DNA of 64,000 bases from Aeromonas rivipollensis (GTDB lineage: Bacteria; Pseudomonadota; Gammaproteobacteria; Enterobacterales; Aeromonadaceae): contig NZ_CP149130.1 in assembly GCF_037811135.1 (NCBI RefSeq), positions 3,592,501 through 3,656,500 of the forward strand, in the 5' to 3' direction. Position numbers and translations under genes: made by a program. Shown piece after piece: positions 44,174 to 59,100 of this stretch (position 1 is its first letter; each line of letters starts with the position of its first letter). The notes under the pieces are model-generated. The model was not told where the DNA came from, made no database searches, and saw only the letters and a program-made list of their open reading frames with translations.

Positions 44174-47100
44174 TTACTTGTCGATATCCAGCAGATTGTT
44201 GTTCAACATGTAGTCGATGACCTGGTTGGCCGTAGACCCCGATCCCCCGGTCAGGGTGTCGAAGGTGTGGTTCACCAGCACTATCTCCTGGGTCACAGGT
44301 GCAGCGCTGCTCTCCTTCACCTGCAGGTGCACCCCTTCGCTGTCCTGGAACACAGAGAGCAGGCTCTTCAGGGAGCTCTGGTTCTTGCTGCCATCGCTGT
44401 CGAGCAGGTCGCTGAGATCCAGCTTGTCCCCTTCCGACTTGCTGAAATCGACCACATAGTCCTTGGCCACCTTGCCAGCCTCGGTATCCCCCTTCAGCCA
44501 GGTGAAGGTGTCGGATTCGGCATCCCCCTTCAGGATGTCGTCGCCAACCCCCCCGATAAGGATGTCGTTGCCAAGGCCACCGCTCAGCACGTCGTTGCCC
44601 GTCCCGCCGTACAGGGTGTCGTTGCCACTGCCACCACTCAACACGTCGCTGCCACTCTCGCCATAGAGGGTGTCGTTGCCGCTGCCACCGAACAGAATGT
44701 CGTTGCCGGCACCACCATACAGGAAGTCGTCACCGCCCTGACCGAACAGGATGTCATTGCCATCCCCGCCGTAGAGGGTATCGCCCTTGTCATTGGCCGA
44801 CGACTGATCGAACTCGCTGGCGTGATCCCTGATGTAGGAATGCACCTGGGCATCGGCCACCGACCCGGCCCCCAGCTTGCCGGCCACATACTGCTTGATG
44901 GCCGCATAGCCTTCCCCGTTGATACCGGTAAAGCGCACCGCGTCGCCAAACAGTATGTCGTCGCCCGCCCCGCCATCGAAGCGGTCGGCTCCCGGCAGGT
45001 TGTTGATGGAGGTCCCCAGGATGGAGTTCGCCAGATCGGAGGCAGACACGTTGGACTGCACCACCTGATCGCTATCGAACTGCTTCAGGGTATCGATGGA
45101 GACATTGCTGCCGATGCCAATGGCCTGCAGAACTACCTTGTTGGCAGCCAGGAGCGGCAGGACGGCCAGGGCATTTTGCAGCGCCCAGTAGTTGCCGTCA
45201 TAGGTGGTGGAAATCTCGAAGGTACCATCCCCTTGTGCCTTCAAGGTGCCGATGGAGGTCGAGTTCCACTTGTTGTTGTTGCCCTGCGACCACTGCTGCA
45301 CCCTGCCGTTGGCATCGATCAGCACCCTGCTGGTACCGCCTATGGTGGCGGAGAAGGCCTGACCCGGCACATAGTTGTTGACGTTGACGAACGCATCGAG
45401 CTTCTCGCCAGTCACCAGGTTGACGATCGGGTTGGTATCTTCGTAGTAGTAATAGGTGTTCGGCGCCCCATCGGTGATGAAGTAGGCCAGGTTCTTCCCA
45501 TTGACGTTGTTCTTGGCGGTGTCGCTGTTGAACCAGTTGGAGGTGGTCTTGAGGGCATCCTCGTAGTTGGTCGCACCACCGTTCCAGTAACTGCCATCCA
45601 TGCTGTCGAGCACGCTCTGCAGCTTGGTCAGGGCATTGGGATCCTTCAGATCCACGCTGATGGACTTGTTGGCCTGACTGTCGAAGTCCACCAGGAAGAT
45701 GTTGACCTTGCCCGCCCCCTCGGTACCGGCACTGTTCTTGAGGCTGGTAAAGACTTGGTTCAGTTGGGCCTTTATCGTCTCCATGGCGTCGCTGCCGATA
45801 CTGCCGGAGCTGTCCACCATAAAGGCGATGTTGTAGTTCTGGCCGGGCAGCACCACGCTGCCATCCAGATCCCCCACCACTACGTTGTGCTCGCTGCCAT
45901 AGGTCCGGCTCTGATCCCCCGGCTCCCCTTCGGTGGCGTTGAAGTAGCTCAGACGGATGCTGTCGTCGTCGGACGCGGAGCTGGTCTGATCGGTCCCCAC
46001 CTCCTTGGCGATGGCATCCACCTTGAGATCGACCTGGCCGGCGCTGCTGCCGGGGACTCGCAGCGTCAGGCCAGTCAACTTCACATCCAGCGCGCTCGCA
46101 CTCCACAGGCCGCTGCTGGCGCTGAGGGTGAGCTTGCCATCGACACCGACGGTACCCAGCAGCTGGTTGCCGCTGTAGAGCTCGGCCCCCTTCGGCATGC
46201 CGCTCAGCACCAGGCTATCCAGCACTTCGCTGCCATCCCGATCGCTCAGGGAGGCGCTCAGCTCCAGCGGGTAATCGACCACCGTCGGCTGCACCAGCGT
46301 CAGCTCACCTGTGCTCTGGTTGAGCTGGTAGATGCCGTCGGCGAACTGGACATACTCCACATCATGCAGCGCCTTGGTGATGCCGGCGCCCTTCTCCGTG
46401 ACGGAGAAGTCGAACCAGCGATCATTGATCGAGTATCCACTGCCCTTCTTGATGGCGTAATCGGCGCGGTTGCCGGTCAGCACGGCGATATCGGAACCGG
46501 CACCGCCATAGAGGCCGTCGCTGCCAAGACCGGATACCAGCACATCGTTGCCATCACCGCCGTAGAGGGAATCCCCCTGGGTCGCATTGCCGCCGACCAG
46601 GACATCGTTCCCCCCCTGCCCATAGAGCAGATCGCCACCGCCTTGGGTGCTGACGATATAGTCGTTGCCACTGCCGCCAAGCACCTGCTCCTGGCCACTG
46701 CTGCTGTCCGTCAGCGAGTTGGTGATGCCAAGGGCCGTCTTGTTGAAGTTGCCGGATTGGAACTGCTCAGTGGTGACGCTCGCGCTCGGGAAGCTCGGGC
46801 TGTAAGACGGAATGCCATTCCCCGTCAGGGTGACGTTGACCGTGGGCTTGTCGGCCACCGCCGCCACATCGATCACCAGCTTGCTGCCGTTGCTGAGGTT
46901 GGCACCGTCGCTTATCTGATAACCGATGCTGGCATAGTCCCCCTTCAGGTTGCCGGTCAGGGCACCGCCGCCGTTGCTTGCATTGGTGCTCGATTCATTC
47001 AGACCGGGCACGAAGCGCAGATGACCCGCATTCACCTCGGCGTAAGAGATAAGTGCACCAGCCGACACGGCAACCCACTGCCCTGCGGCATTGAGGTATT

Positions 47101-50100
47101 CGAGGGTGCCATTCATGGGCAGGGTGTTGATCTGCACCCCGAGATCGGTCGCGGCCTGATCGTCGCTGGCACCGAACTGGGCCCAGGTCAGCACCTGAGG
47201 CTTGTCTTCCTGCCCGGCACTGTGGCCTCCAGCAGCCGTCGGCGCCCTGTCGTTGTCAAGGATGGTGCCGGTACCGCTCTGGCCACCTATGGTCACCGTC
47301 AGCGTTTCGTTTGCCTCGACCAGACGATCGTTCACCGTAGGTATGGTCACGGTAAAACCGGAAACCCCGGCCGGCACAGTGATCTTGCCGGTAGTGCTGT
47401 TGTAGGTCACCCCGTTGCTGAACTGGGCAGTTCCCCAGTCCAGGCTGGATGCAGGGTTGGAGCCACTGCCCCTGACAACGAAGTCATATTGCGTCGCCTC
47501 CTGGGTCTGGTCAGACAGGGTTACCGTATGTTGCAGGTTACCGCCTTCGGTCACACTGTCGACAGAGACCCCCTGAACGATGGGCGTAAAGAGCGGCTTG
47601 GTGGCAAACGACCCGGTACTCACGTCACCATCGCCATCCGTCACCTTGATCTGGAAGTCGATGTCGCCGTCACCCTGGGGTTTGGACATGTTCTGATACT
47701 GGAAGAACTCCCACTTGCCAGTGGCAGGGGTGAACTCCAGCCTGAAGACCAGGTTGCCGCCCGCATCCTTGCCGAGCAGGGTGTTGGCCCCGCTTGCGCT
47801 GATGGTGACCAGGGAGCCCGCGGCCGTCCGCAGGCCGCTCTCGAAGGTGCTTGGATCCAGGACCAGTCCCATGGAGCCCTTGCCATCAGCCCCCCATTGT
47901 GGCGCCACAGTGCCGGAACCATAGGCAATCGCCTGCGCCGTGTCGGCACCGAGGAACTCGATGCTCTTCACCGTCAGATCGCTGTTGTCCTGGGTATTGG
48001 TGTTGCCGTTGTTGGTCGCCTTGATCACCATGGTATCGAAGCCCCCCTGCTGCACCTGGAAGTTCTGGTTGAACTCCCCGCCTGCTGCCTTCGAGCTGAA
48101 TACCAGGGTATTGATCAGCACACCACCGCGATAAAACTCCACCACCCCGCTTTCCAGTTCGCCACCGAACATCTGGCTGAACTTGATGTTGGCGCCATAG
48201 GCGACCTTGCCCGCATCCAGCTTGATGACCAGCTGTTCGGAGGCAGAGGAGCCATCCGCAAAGTGGCGGAAGTCGATCTCGTTGGCGATGTTGTGATAGG
48301 GCCCCTTATCGCTGGCGACACCGAGCCCGGCGCTGGAGCCGTTCACATCTGCGGTCTTGAGCGTCGAGTTCTTGTCCGAGGTAAAACCGAGGGCACTGAT
48401 GGTGAAGCCCGTCATGTTCAGGGTCGAATGGTTGCCGCTGAACTGGGTCAGATCGAAGAAGCCGGTCAACGTGCTCGGGATATTGGTCTTGACGACGGAC
48501 ACGGCGTCGGCATTGCCAGCGATGGGGGAGTCATCCTCGACGCTGACATCCAGTTTGCCCTTGGTGGTGCCGCTGCCATCGGAGACCTCGACCTCCAACT
48601 GGAACGACAGCTTGTCTTCGGAGGTAGCATCCCCGTGGTCGAGGGGGCCCTTGAGGGTCACTTCATAGGTCCAGTCCCCCTTGCCACTGGCATTGGGAGC
48701 CGTCAACTTGACTTCGACCACCGCATTATAGTTGGCAGCGCCTATGGTGCCGGTGTATCCGACCAGCGTCTTGCTGCCCGCACTCCAGCTCCACTGAACC
48801 TGAGCACCACCGGACGTCAACCCGGTCGGCCCGTTCAGAGAGATATTGAGGGTGTTGCTGTCAATATCCCCTACGGAGAGGGTGCCGGATGCCTTGATGG
48901 CATCGGTGCTATCCGGGTTGCCCACCGTGTCTGCGATGCCGTTTGCCAGCCCCTCCTCGGAGAGAATGGCACCATTGGAGATGTTCAGTGTCGGCAGGTC
49001 GTTAACCGACGCCACCCTGATGGTCAGGGTCGCCGGGCTCGCATCCACGGCACCGTCGTTGTCCACCGCCACATAGTTGAAGCTGGTATCACCGTTCCAG
49101 TTGGCATTCGGGGTGAAGGTCAACTTGCCAGCATCCGCGGCCGCAATGCTTTGATTGGCAGTGACGACTGTACCATCCAGATACAGGGTGCCATTGGTTG
49201 GCAGACTCTTGATGGTGAAGCTCACCACGCTGCCGTCGATATCGCTACCGGAAAGTGCCGGGAGGACGATGCTGGTCGCATCTTCCAGACCGTTGGCCTG
49301 CTTGTTCGCCGTCTCCGGGGCCTCGTTCAGGATCTCCGCCGTGTCGCTGCCCGGCAGGGAGGTGTTGCCCGCCTTGTCGGTCTGGGTAGCGGTCACCGTC
49401 AACGATTTGCCGTTGGCCGGGGTAGTCTCTGTCCAATTGATGGTGCCGTTCTGATAGCCGTAGCTCTTGCCATTGCTTGCCAGCAGGGTGCCATCGGCTT
49501 TGAGCGTCAATTGGACTGTGCTGTTCACCCCGCCATTGCTGATGGTGAGTGTCACCTTGCCGCCTGCAACCAGGTCGGCGTGATTGACCCCGGCGCGCAC
49601 CTGGATCTGATCATTGCCGATCTCGGTCTTGGTCAACTTCTGGTCGTTGTTCACGTCATCCACGATAACCACGGACGGGGTATTGGGTGCCTGGGTATCG
49701 GTGGCCGCCGTATCGCTGCCGCCGGTACCCTTGTTGCCCGCCAGATCGGTGTAGCTGCCGTTGCTCACCGTAACGCTGGCGGTGCCTTCAAAGCCCGGGG
49801 TCGGGGTGAAGGTGGCGCTCCAGGTCTTGCCGCCGTCTGAAGTCGTCAGCCCGGTGACGGTGCCGCCCACCACGTCGAGGTCGCTCAGGTCAAACCCGGT
49901 CACCTGCTCGCTGAAGGTGAAGGTCACGTCGCTGGTTTCGCCCGCAATGATCTGGCTGTCGACGATATTGACCAGCACGCTCGGGCCCTGGGTGTCGGTG
50001 GCCGCCGTATCGCTGCCGCCGGTACCCTTGTTGCCGGCCAGGTCGGTGTAGCTCTCCGGCTTGACGGTGACGCTGGCGGTGCCGGTGAAGTTCGCATCCG

Positions 50101-53100
50101 GAGTGAAGGTCGCACTCCAGGTCTTGCCGCCGTCGGAAGTCGTCAGCCCGGTGACGGTGCCGCCCACCACGTCGAGGTCGCTCAGGTCAAAGCCCTGCAC
50201 CTTCTCGCTGAAGGTGAAGGTGACGTCGCTGGTCTCGCCCGCAATGATCTGGCTGTCGACGATGTCGACCAGCACGCTCGGGCCCTGGGTGTCGGTGGCC
50301 GCCGTATCGCTGCCGCCGATACCCTTGTTGCCGGCCAGGTCGGTGTAGCTCTCCGGCTTGACGGTGACGCTGGCGGTGCCGGTGAAGTTCGCATCCGGAG
50401 TGAAGGTCGCGCTCCAGGTCTTGCCGCCATCGCTGCTGGTGAGGTTGCTGACAGAGCCACCCACCACGGTCAGGTCGCTCAGGTCAAACCCGGTCACCTT
50501 CTCGCTGAAGGTGAAGGTCACGTCGCTGGTCTCGCCCGCAATGATCTGACTGTCGACGATGTCGACCAGCACGCTCGGGCCCTGGGTGTCGGTGGCCGCC
50601 GTATCGCTGCCGCCGGTACCCTTGTTGCCGGCCAGGTCGGTGTAGCTCTCCGGCTTGACGGTGACACTGGCGGTGCCGGTGAAGTTGGCATCCGGAGTGA
50701 AGGTCGCGCTCCAGGTCTTGCCGCCATCGCTGCTGGTGAGGTTGCTGACAGAGCCACCCACCACGGTCAGGTCGCTCAGGTCAAACCCGGTCACCTGCTC
50801 GCTGAAGGTGAAGGTCACGTCGCTGGTTTCGCCCGCAATGATCTGGCTGTCGACGATATTGACCAGCACGCTCGGGCCCTGGGTGTCGGTGGCCGCCGTA
50901 TCGCTGCCGCCGGTACCCTTGTTGCCGGCCAGGTCGGTGTAGCTCTCCGGCTTGACGGTGACGCTGGCGGTGCCGGTGAAGTTCGCATCCGGAGTGAAGG
51001 TCGCACTCCAGGTCTTGCCGCCGTCGCTGCTGGTGAGGTTGCTGACAGAGCCACCCACCACGGTCAGGTCGCTCAGGTCAAACCCAGTCACCTGCTCGCT
51101 GAAGGTGAAGGTCACGTCGCTGGTCTCGCCCGCAATGATCTGACTGTCGACGATGTCGACCAGCACGCTCGGGCCCTGGGTGTCGGTGGCCGCCGTATCG
51201 CTGCCGCCGGTACCCTTGTTGCCGGCCAGGTCGGTGTAGCTCTCCGGCTTGACGGTGACGCTGGCGGTGCCTTCAAAGCCCGGGGTCGGGGTGAAGGTCG
51301 CGCTCCAGGTCTTGCCGCCATCGCTGCTGGTGAGGTTGCTGACAGTGCCACCCACCACGGTCAGGTCGCTCAGGTCAAACCCGGTCACCTGCTCGCTGAA
51401 GGTGAAGGTCACGTCGCTGGTCTCGCCCACGGTCAGCTGGCTGTCGACGATATTGACCAGCACGCTCGGGCCCTGGGTGTCGGTGGCCGCCGTATCGCTG
51501 CCGCCTGTACCCTTGTTGCCCGCCAGATCGGTGTAGCTCTCCGGCTTGACGGTGACACTGGCGGTGCCTTCAAAGCCCGGGGTCGGGGTGAAGGTGGCGC
51601 TCCAGGTCTTGCCGCCGTCTGAAGTCGTCAGCCCGGTGACGGTGCCGCCCACCACATCGAGGTCGCTCAGGTCAAAGCCCTGCACCTTCTCGCTGAAGGT
51701 GAAGGTGACGTCGCTGGTCTCGCCCGCAATGATCTGGCTGTCGACGATGTCGACCAGCACGCTCGGGCCCTGGGTGTCGGTGGCCGCCGTATCGCTACCG
51801 CCGGTACCCTTGTTGCCGGCCAGGTCGGTGTAGCTCTCCGACTTGACGGTGACGCTGGCGGTGCCTTCAAAGCCCGGGGTCGGGGTGAAGGTGGCGCTCC
51901 AGGTCTTGCCGCCATCGCTGCTGGTGAGGTTGCTGACAGAGCCCCCCACCACGGTCAGGTCAGCCAGGTCAAACCCGGTCACCTGCTCGCTGAAGGTGAA
52001 GGTCACGTCGCTGGTCTCGCCCGCAATGATCTGGCTGTCGACGATGTCGACCAGCACGCTCGGACCCTGGGTGTCGGTGGCCGCCGTATCGCTGCCGCCG
52101 GTGCCCTTGTTGCCGGCCAGATCGGTGTAGCTCTCCGGCTTGACGGTGACGCTGGCGGTGCCGGTGAAGTTCGCATCCGGAGTAAAGGTGGCGCTCCAGG
52201 TCTTGCCGCCGTCGCTGCTGGTGAGGTTGCTGACAGTACCGCCCACCACGTCGAGGTCGCTCAGGTCAAAGCCGGTCACCTGCTCGCTGAAGGTGAAGGT
52301 CACGTCGCTGGTCTCGCCCGCAATGATCTGACTGTCGACGATGTCGACCAGCACGCTCGGGCCCTGGGTGTCGGTGGCCGCCGTATCGCTGCCGCCGGTA
52401 CCCTTGTTGCCGGCCAGGTCGGTGTAGCTCTCCGGCTTGACGGTGACACTGGCGGTGCCGGTGAAGTTGGCATCCGGAGTGAAGGTCGCGCTCCAGGTCT
52501 TGCCGCCGTCTGAAGTCGTCAGCCCGGTGACAGTACCGCCCACCACATCGAGGTCGCTCAGGTCAAAGCCCTGCACCTTCTCGCTGAAGGTGAAGGTCAC
52601 GGGGCTGGTCTCGCCCGCGATGATCTGGCTGTCGACGATGTCGACCAGCACGCTCGGGCCCTGGGTGTCGGTATCAGCGCTGTCGCTGCCGCCAGTGCCC
52701 TTGTTGCCGGCCAGGTCGGTGTAGCTCTCCGGCTTGACGGTGACGCTAGCGGTGCCTTCAAAGCCCGGGGTCGGGGTGAAGGTCGCGCTCCAGGTCTTGC
52801 CGCCGTCTGAAGTCGTCAGCCCGGTGACGGTGCCGCCCACCACGTCGAGGTCGCTCAGGTCAAACCCGGTCACCTGCTCGCTGAAGGTGAAGGTCACGTC
52901 GCTGGTCTCGCCCGCGATGATCTGGCTGTCGACGATGTCGACCAGCACGCTCGGGCCCTGGGTGTCGGTATCAGCGCTGTCGCTGCCGCCAGTGCCCTTG
53001 TTGCCGGCCAGGTCGGTGTAGCTCTCCGGCTTGACGGTGACGCTGGCGGTGCCGGTGAAGTTGGCGTCCGGGGTGAAGGTCGCGCTCCAGGTCTTGCCGC

Positions 53101-56100
53101 CATCACTGCTGGTGAGGTTGCTGACAGAGCCACCCACCACGGTCAGGTCAGCCAGGTCAAACCCGGTCACCTGCTCGCTGAAGGTGAAGGTCACGTCGCT
53201 GGTCTCGCCCGCAATGATCTGGCTGTCGACGATGTCGACCAGCACGCTCGGACCCTGGGTGTCGGTGGCCGCCGTATCGCTGCCGCCGGTGCCCTTGTTG
53301 CCGGCCAGATCGGTGTAGCTCTCCGGCTTGACGGTGACGCTAGCGGTGCCTTCAAAGCCCGGGGTCGGGGTGAAGGTCGCGCTCCAGGTCTTGCCGCCGT
53401 CTGAAGTCGTCAGCCCGGTGACAGTACCGCCCACCACATCGAGGTCGCTCAGGTCAAAGCCCTGCACCTTCTCGCTGAAGGTGAAGGTCACGGGGCTGGT
53501 CTCGCCCGCGATGATCTGGCTGTCGACGATGTCGACCAGCACGCTCGGGCCCTGGGTGTCGGTGGCCGCGCTGTCGCTGCCGCCGGTGCCCTTGTTGCCC
53601 GCCAGATCGGTGTAGCTCTCCGGCTTGACGGTGACGCTGGCGGTGCCGGTGAAGTTGGCATCCGGAGTGAAGGTCGCACTCCAGGTCTTGCCGCCGTCGG
53701 AAGTCGTCAGCCCGGTGACGGTGCCGCCCACCACATCGAGGTCGCTCAGGTCAAAGCCCTGCACCTTCTCGCTGAAGGTGAAGGTGACGTCGCTGGTCTC
53801 GCCCGCAATGATCTGGCTGTCGACGATGTCGACCAGCACGCTCGGGCCCTGGGTGTCGGTGGCCGCCGTATCGCTACCGCCGGTACCCTTGTTGCCGGCC
53901 AGGTCGGTGTAGCTCTCCGACTTGACGGTGACGCTGGCGGTGCCTTCAAAGCCCGGGGTCGGGGTGAAGGTGGCGCTCCAGGTCTTGCCGCCATCGCTGC
54001 TGGTGAGGTTGCTGACAGAGCCCCCCACCACGGTCAGGTCAGCCAGGTCAAACCCGGTCACCTGCTCGCTGAAGGTGAAGGTCACGTCGCTGGTCTCGCC
54101 CGCAATGATCTGGCTGTCGACGATGTCGACCAGCACGCTCGGACCCTGGGTGTCGGTGGCCGCCGTATCGCTGCCGCCGGTGCCCTTGTTGCCGGCCAGA
54201 TCGGTGTAGCTCTCCGGCTTGACGGTGACGCTGGCGGTGCCGGTGAAGTTCGCATCCGGAGTAAAGGTGGCGCTCCAGGTCTTGCCGCCGTCGCTGCTGG
54301 TGAGGTTGCTGACAGTACCGCCCACCACGTCGAGGTCGCTCAGGTCAAAGCCGGTCACCTGCTCGCTGAAGGTGAAGGTCACGTCGCTGGTCTCGCCCGC
54401 AATGATCTGACTGTCGACGATGTCGACCAGCACGCTCGGGCCCTGGGTGTCGGTGGCCGCCGTATCGCTACCGCCGGTACCCTTGTTGCCGGCCAGGTCG
54501 GTGTAGCTCTCCGACTTGACGGTGACGCTGGCGGTGCCTTCAAAGCCCGGGGTCGGGGTGAAGGTGGCGCTCCAGGTCTTGCCGCCATCGCTGCTGGTGA
54601 GGTTGCTGACAGTACCGCCCACCACGTCGAGGTCGCTCAGGTCAAACCCGGTCACCTGCTCGCTGAAAGTGAAGGTCACATCGCTGGTCTCGCCCGCGAT
54701 GATCTGGGCGTCGACGATGTCGACCAGCACGCTCGGGCCCTGGGTGTCGGTGGCCGCCGTATCGCTGCCGCCGGTACCCTTGTTGCCCGCCAGATCGGTG
54801 TAGCTCTCCGGCTTGACGGTGACACTGGCGGTGCCGGTGAAGTTCGCATCCGGGGTGAAGGTCGCGCTCCAGGTCTTGCCGCCATCACTGCTGGTGAGGT
54901 TGCTGACAGAGCCACCCACCACGGTCAGGTCAGCCAGGTCAAACCCGGTCACCTTCTCGCTGAAGGTGAAGGTCACGTCGCTGGTCTCGCCCGCGATGAT
55001 CTGGCTGTCGACGATGTCGACCAGCACGCTCGGGCCCTGGGTGTCGGTGGCCGCCGTATCGCTGCCGCCGGTGCCCTTGTTGCCGGCCAGATCGGTGTAG
55101 CTCTCCGGCTTGACGGTGACGCTAGCGGTGCCTTCAAAGCCCGGGGTCGGGGTGAAGGTCGCGCTCCAGGTCTTGCCGCCGTCTGAAGTCGTCAGCCCGG
55201 TGACGGTGCCGCCCACCACGTCGAGGTCGCTCAGGTCAAAGCCCTGCACCTTCTCGCTGAAGGTGAAGGTCACATCGCTGGTTTCGCCCACAGTGATCTG
55301 GCTGTCGACGATGTCGACCAGCACGCTCGGGCCCTGGGTGTCGGTGGCCGCCGTATCGCTGCCGCCAGTGCCCTTGTTGCCCGCCAGGTCGGTGTAGCTC
55401 TCCGGCTTGACGGTGACGCTGGCGGTGCCGGTGAAGTTCACATCCGGAGTGAAGGTCGCGCTCCAGGTCTTGCCGCCGTCTGAAGTCGTCAGCCCGGTGA
55501 CTGTGCCGCCCACCACGTCGAGGTCGCTCAGGTCAAACCCGGTCACCTGCTCGCTGAAGGTGAAGGTCACATCGCTGGTCTCGCCCGCAATGATCTGGCT
55601 GTCGACGATATTGACCAGCACGCTCGGGCCCTGGGTGTCGGTATCCGCGCTGTCGCTGCCGCCTGTGCCCTTGTTGCCGGCCAGGTCGGTGTAGCTCTCC
55701 GGCTTGACGGTGACGCTGGCGGTGCCGGTGAAGTTGGCGTCCGGAGTGAAGGTGGCGCTCCAGGTCTTGCCGCCGTCTGAAGTCGTCAGCCCGGTGACAG
55801 TGCCGCCCACCACGTCAAGGTCGCTCAGGTCAAACCCGGTCACCTGCTCGCTGAAGGTGAAGGTCACATCGCTGGTCTCGCCCGCGATGATCTGGGCGTC
55901 GACGATGTCGACCAGCACGCTCGGGCCCTGGGTGTCGGTGGCCGCCGTATCGCTGCCGCCGGTACCCTTGTTGCCGGCCAGGTCGGTGTAGCTGCCGTTG
56001 CTCACCGTGACGCTGGCGGTGCCTTCAAAGCCCGGGGTCGGGGTGAAGGTGGCGCTCCAGGTCTTGCCGCCGTCGGAAGTCGTCAGCCCGGTGACAGTAC

Positions 56101-59100
56101 CGCCCACCACATCGAGGTCGCTCAGGTCAAAGCCCTGCACCTTCTCGCTGAAGGTGAAGGTCACGGGGCTGGTCTCGCCCGCGATGATCTGGCTGTCGAC
56201 GATGTCGACCAGCACGCTCGGACCCTGGGTGTCGGTATCAGCGCTGTCGCTGCCGCCGGTGCCCTTGTTGCCCGCCAGGTCGGTGTAACTCTCCGGCTTG
56301 ACGGTGACACTGGCGGTGCCTTCAAAGCCCGGGGTCGGCGTGAAGGTGGCGCTCCAGGTCTTGCCGCCGTCACTGCTGGTGAGGTTGCTGACAGAGCCGC
56401 CCACCACGTCAAGGTCGCTCAGGTCAAACCCGGTCACCTGCTCGCTGAAGGTGAAGGTCACGTCGCTGGTCTCGCCCGCAATGATCTGGCTGTCGACGAT
56501 ATTGACCGCCACGCTCGGGCCCTGGGTGTCGGTGGCCGCCGTATCGCTGCCGCCAGTGCCCTTGTTGCCGGCCAGGTCGGTGTAGCTCTCCGGCTTGACG
56601 GTGACGCTGGCAGTGCCTTCAAAGCCCGGGGTCGGGGTGAAGGTGGCGCTCCAGGTCTTGCCACCATCGCTGCTGGTGAGGTTGCTGACGGTGCCGCCCA
56701 CCACGTCGAGGTCGCTCAGGTCAAACCCGGTCACCTTCTCGCTGAAGGTGAAGGTCACGTCGCTGGTCTCGCCCACGGTCAGCTGGCTGTCGACGATATT
56801 GACCAGCACGCTCGGGCCCTGGGTGTCGGTGGCCGCCGTATCGCTACCGCCGGTACCCTTGTTGCCGGCCAGGTCGGTGTAGCTCTCCGGCTTGACGGTG
56901 ACGCTGGCGGTGCCGGTGAAGTTCGCATCCGGAGTGAAGGTCGCACTCCAGGTCTTGCCGCCGTCTGAAGTCGTCAGCCCGGTGACGGTGCCGCCCACCA
57001 CATCGAGGTCGCTCAGGTCAAAGCCCTGCACCTTCTCGCTGAAGGTGAAGGTCACGGGGCTGGTCTCGCCCGCGATGATCTGGCTGTCGACGATGTCGAC
57101 CAGCACGCTCGGGCCCTGGGTGTCGGTGGCCGCCGTATCGCTGCCGCCGGTACCCTTGTTGCCGGCCAGGTCGGTGTAGCTCTCCGGCTTGACGGTGACG
57201 CTGGCGGTGCCGGTGAAGTTCGCATCCGGAGTGAAGGTCGCACTCCAGGTCTTGCCGCCGTCGGAAGTCGTCAGCCCGGTGACGGTGCCGCCCACCACGT
57301 CGAGGTCGCTCAGGTCAAAGCCCTGCACCTTCTCGCTGAAGGTGAAGGTGACGTCGCTGGTCTCGCCCGCAATGATCTGGCTGTCGACGATGTCGACCAG
57401 CACGCTCGGGCCCTGGGTGTCGGTGGCCGCCGTATCGCTGCCGCCGATACCCTTGTTGCCGGCCAGGTCGGTGTAGCTCTCCGGCTTGACGGTGACGCTG
57501 GCGGTGCCGGTGAAGTTCGCATCCGGAGTGAAGGTCGCGCTCCAGGTCTTGCCGCCATCGCTGCTGGTGAGGTTGCTGACAGAGCCACCCACCACGGTCA
57601 GGTCGCTCAGGTCAAACCCGGTCACCTTCTCGCTGAAGGTGAAGGTCACGTCGCTGGTCTCGCCCGCAATGATCTGACTGTCGACGATGTCGACCAGCAC
57701 GCTCGGGCCCTGGGTGTCGGTGGCCGCCGTATCGCTGCCGCCGGTACCCTTGTTGCCGGCCAGGTCGGTGTAGCTCTCCGGCTTGACGGTGACACTGGCG
57801 GTGCCGGTGAAGTTGGCATCCGGAGTGAAGGTCGCGCTCCAGGTCTTGCCGCCATCGCTGCTGGTGAGGTTGCTGACAGAGCCACCCACCACGGTCAGGT
57901 CGCTCAGGTCAAACCCGGTCACCTGCTCGCTGAAGGTGAAGGTCACGTCGCTGGTTTCGCCCGCAATGATCTGGCTGTCGACGATATTGACCAGCACGCT
58001 CGGGCCCTGGGTGTCGGTGGCCGCCGTATCGCTGCCGCCGGTACCCTTGTTGCCGGCCAGGTCGGTGTAGCTCTCCGGCTTGACGGTGACGCTGGCGGTG
58101 CCGGTGAAGTTCGCATCCGGAGTGAAGGTCGCACTCCAGGTCTTGCCGCCGTCGGAAGTCGTCAGCCCGGTGACGGTGCCGCCCACCACGTCGAGGTCGC
58201 TCAGGTCAAAGCCCTGCACCTTCTCGCTGAAGGTGAAGGTGACGTCGCTGGTCTCGCCCGCAATGATCTGGCTGTCGACGATGTCGACCAGCACGCTCGG
58301 GCCCTGGGTGTCGGTGGCCGCCGTATCGCTGCCGCCGATACCCTTGTTGCCGGCCAGGTCGGTGTAGCTCTCCGGCTTGACGGTGACGCTGGCGGTGCCG
58401 GTGAAGTTCGCATCCGGAGTGAAGGTCGCGCTCCAGGTCTTGCCGCCATCGCTGCTGGTGAGGTTGCTGACAGAGCCACCCACCACGGTCAGGTCGCTCA
58501 GGTCAAACCCGGTCACCTTCTCGCTGAAGGTGAAGGTCACGTCGCTGGTCTCGCCCGCAATGATCTGACTGTCGACGATGTCGACCAGCACGCTCGGGCC
58601 CTGGGTGTCGGTGGCCGCCGTATCGCTGCCGCCGGTACCCTTGTTGCCGGCCAGGTCGGTGTAGCTCTCCGGCTTGACGGTGACACTGGCGGTGCCGGTG
58701 AAGTTGGCATCCGGAGTGAAGGTCGCGCTCCAGGTCTTGCCGCCATCGCTGCTGGTGAGGTTGCTGACAGAGCCACCCACCACGGTCAGGTCGCTCAGGT
58801 CAAACCCGGTCACCTGCTCGCTGAAGGTGAAGGTCACGTCGCTGGTTTCGCCCGCAATGATCTGGCTGTCGACGATATTGACCAGCACGCTCGGGCCCTG
58901 GGTGTCGGTGGCCGCCGTATCGCTGCCGCCGGTACCCTTGTTGCCGGCCAGGTCGGTGTAGCTCTCCGGCTTGACGGTGACGCTGGCGGTGCCGGTGAAG
59001 TTCGCATCCGGAGTGAAGGTCGCACTCCAGGTCTTGCCGCCGTCTGAAGTCGTCAGCCCGGTGACTGTGCCGCCCACCACGTCGAGGTCGCTCAGGTCAA

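Noticed and set aside
44267-49840. A 1857-codon plus-strand open frame opposite the adhesin
   Set aside because: It is antisense to a convincing RTX adhesin reading frame, has no ribosome site or domain, and is explained by high GC and biased codon use on the other strand.
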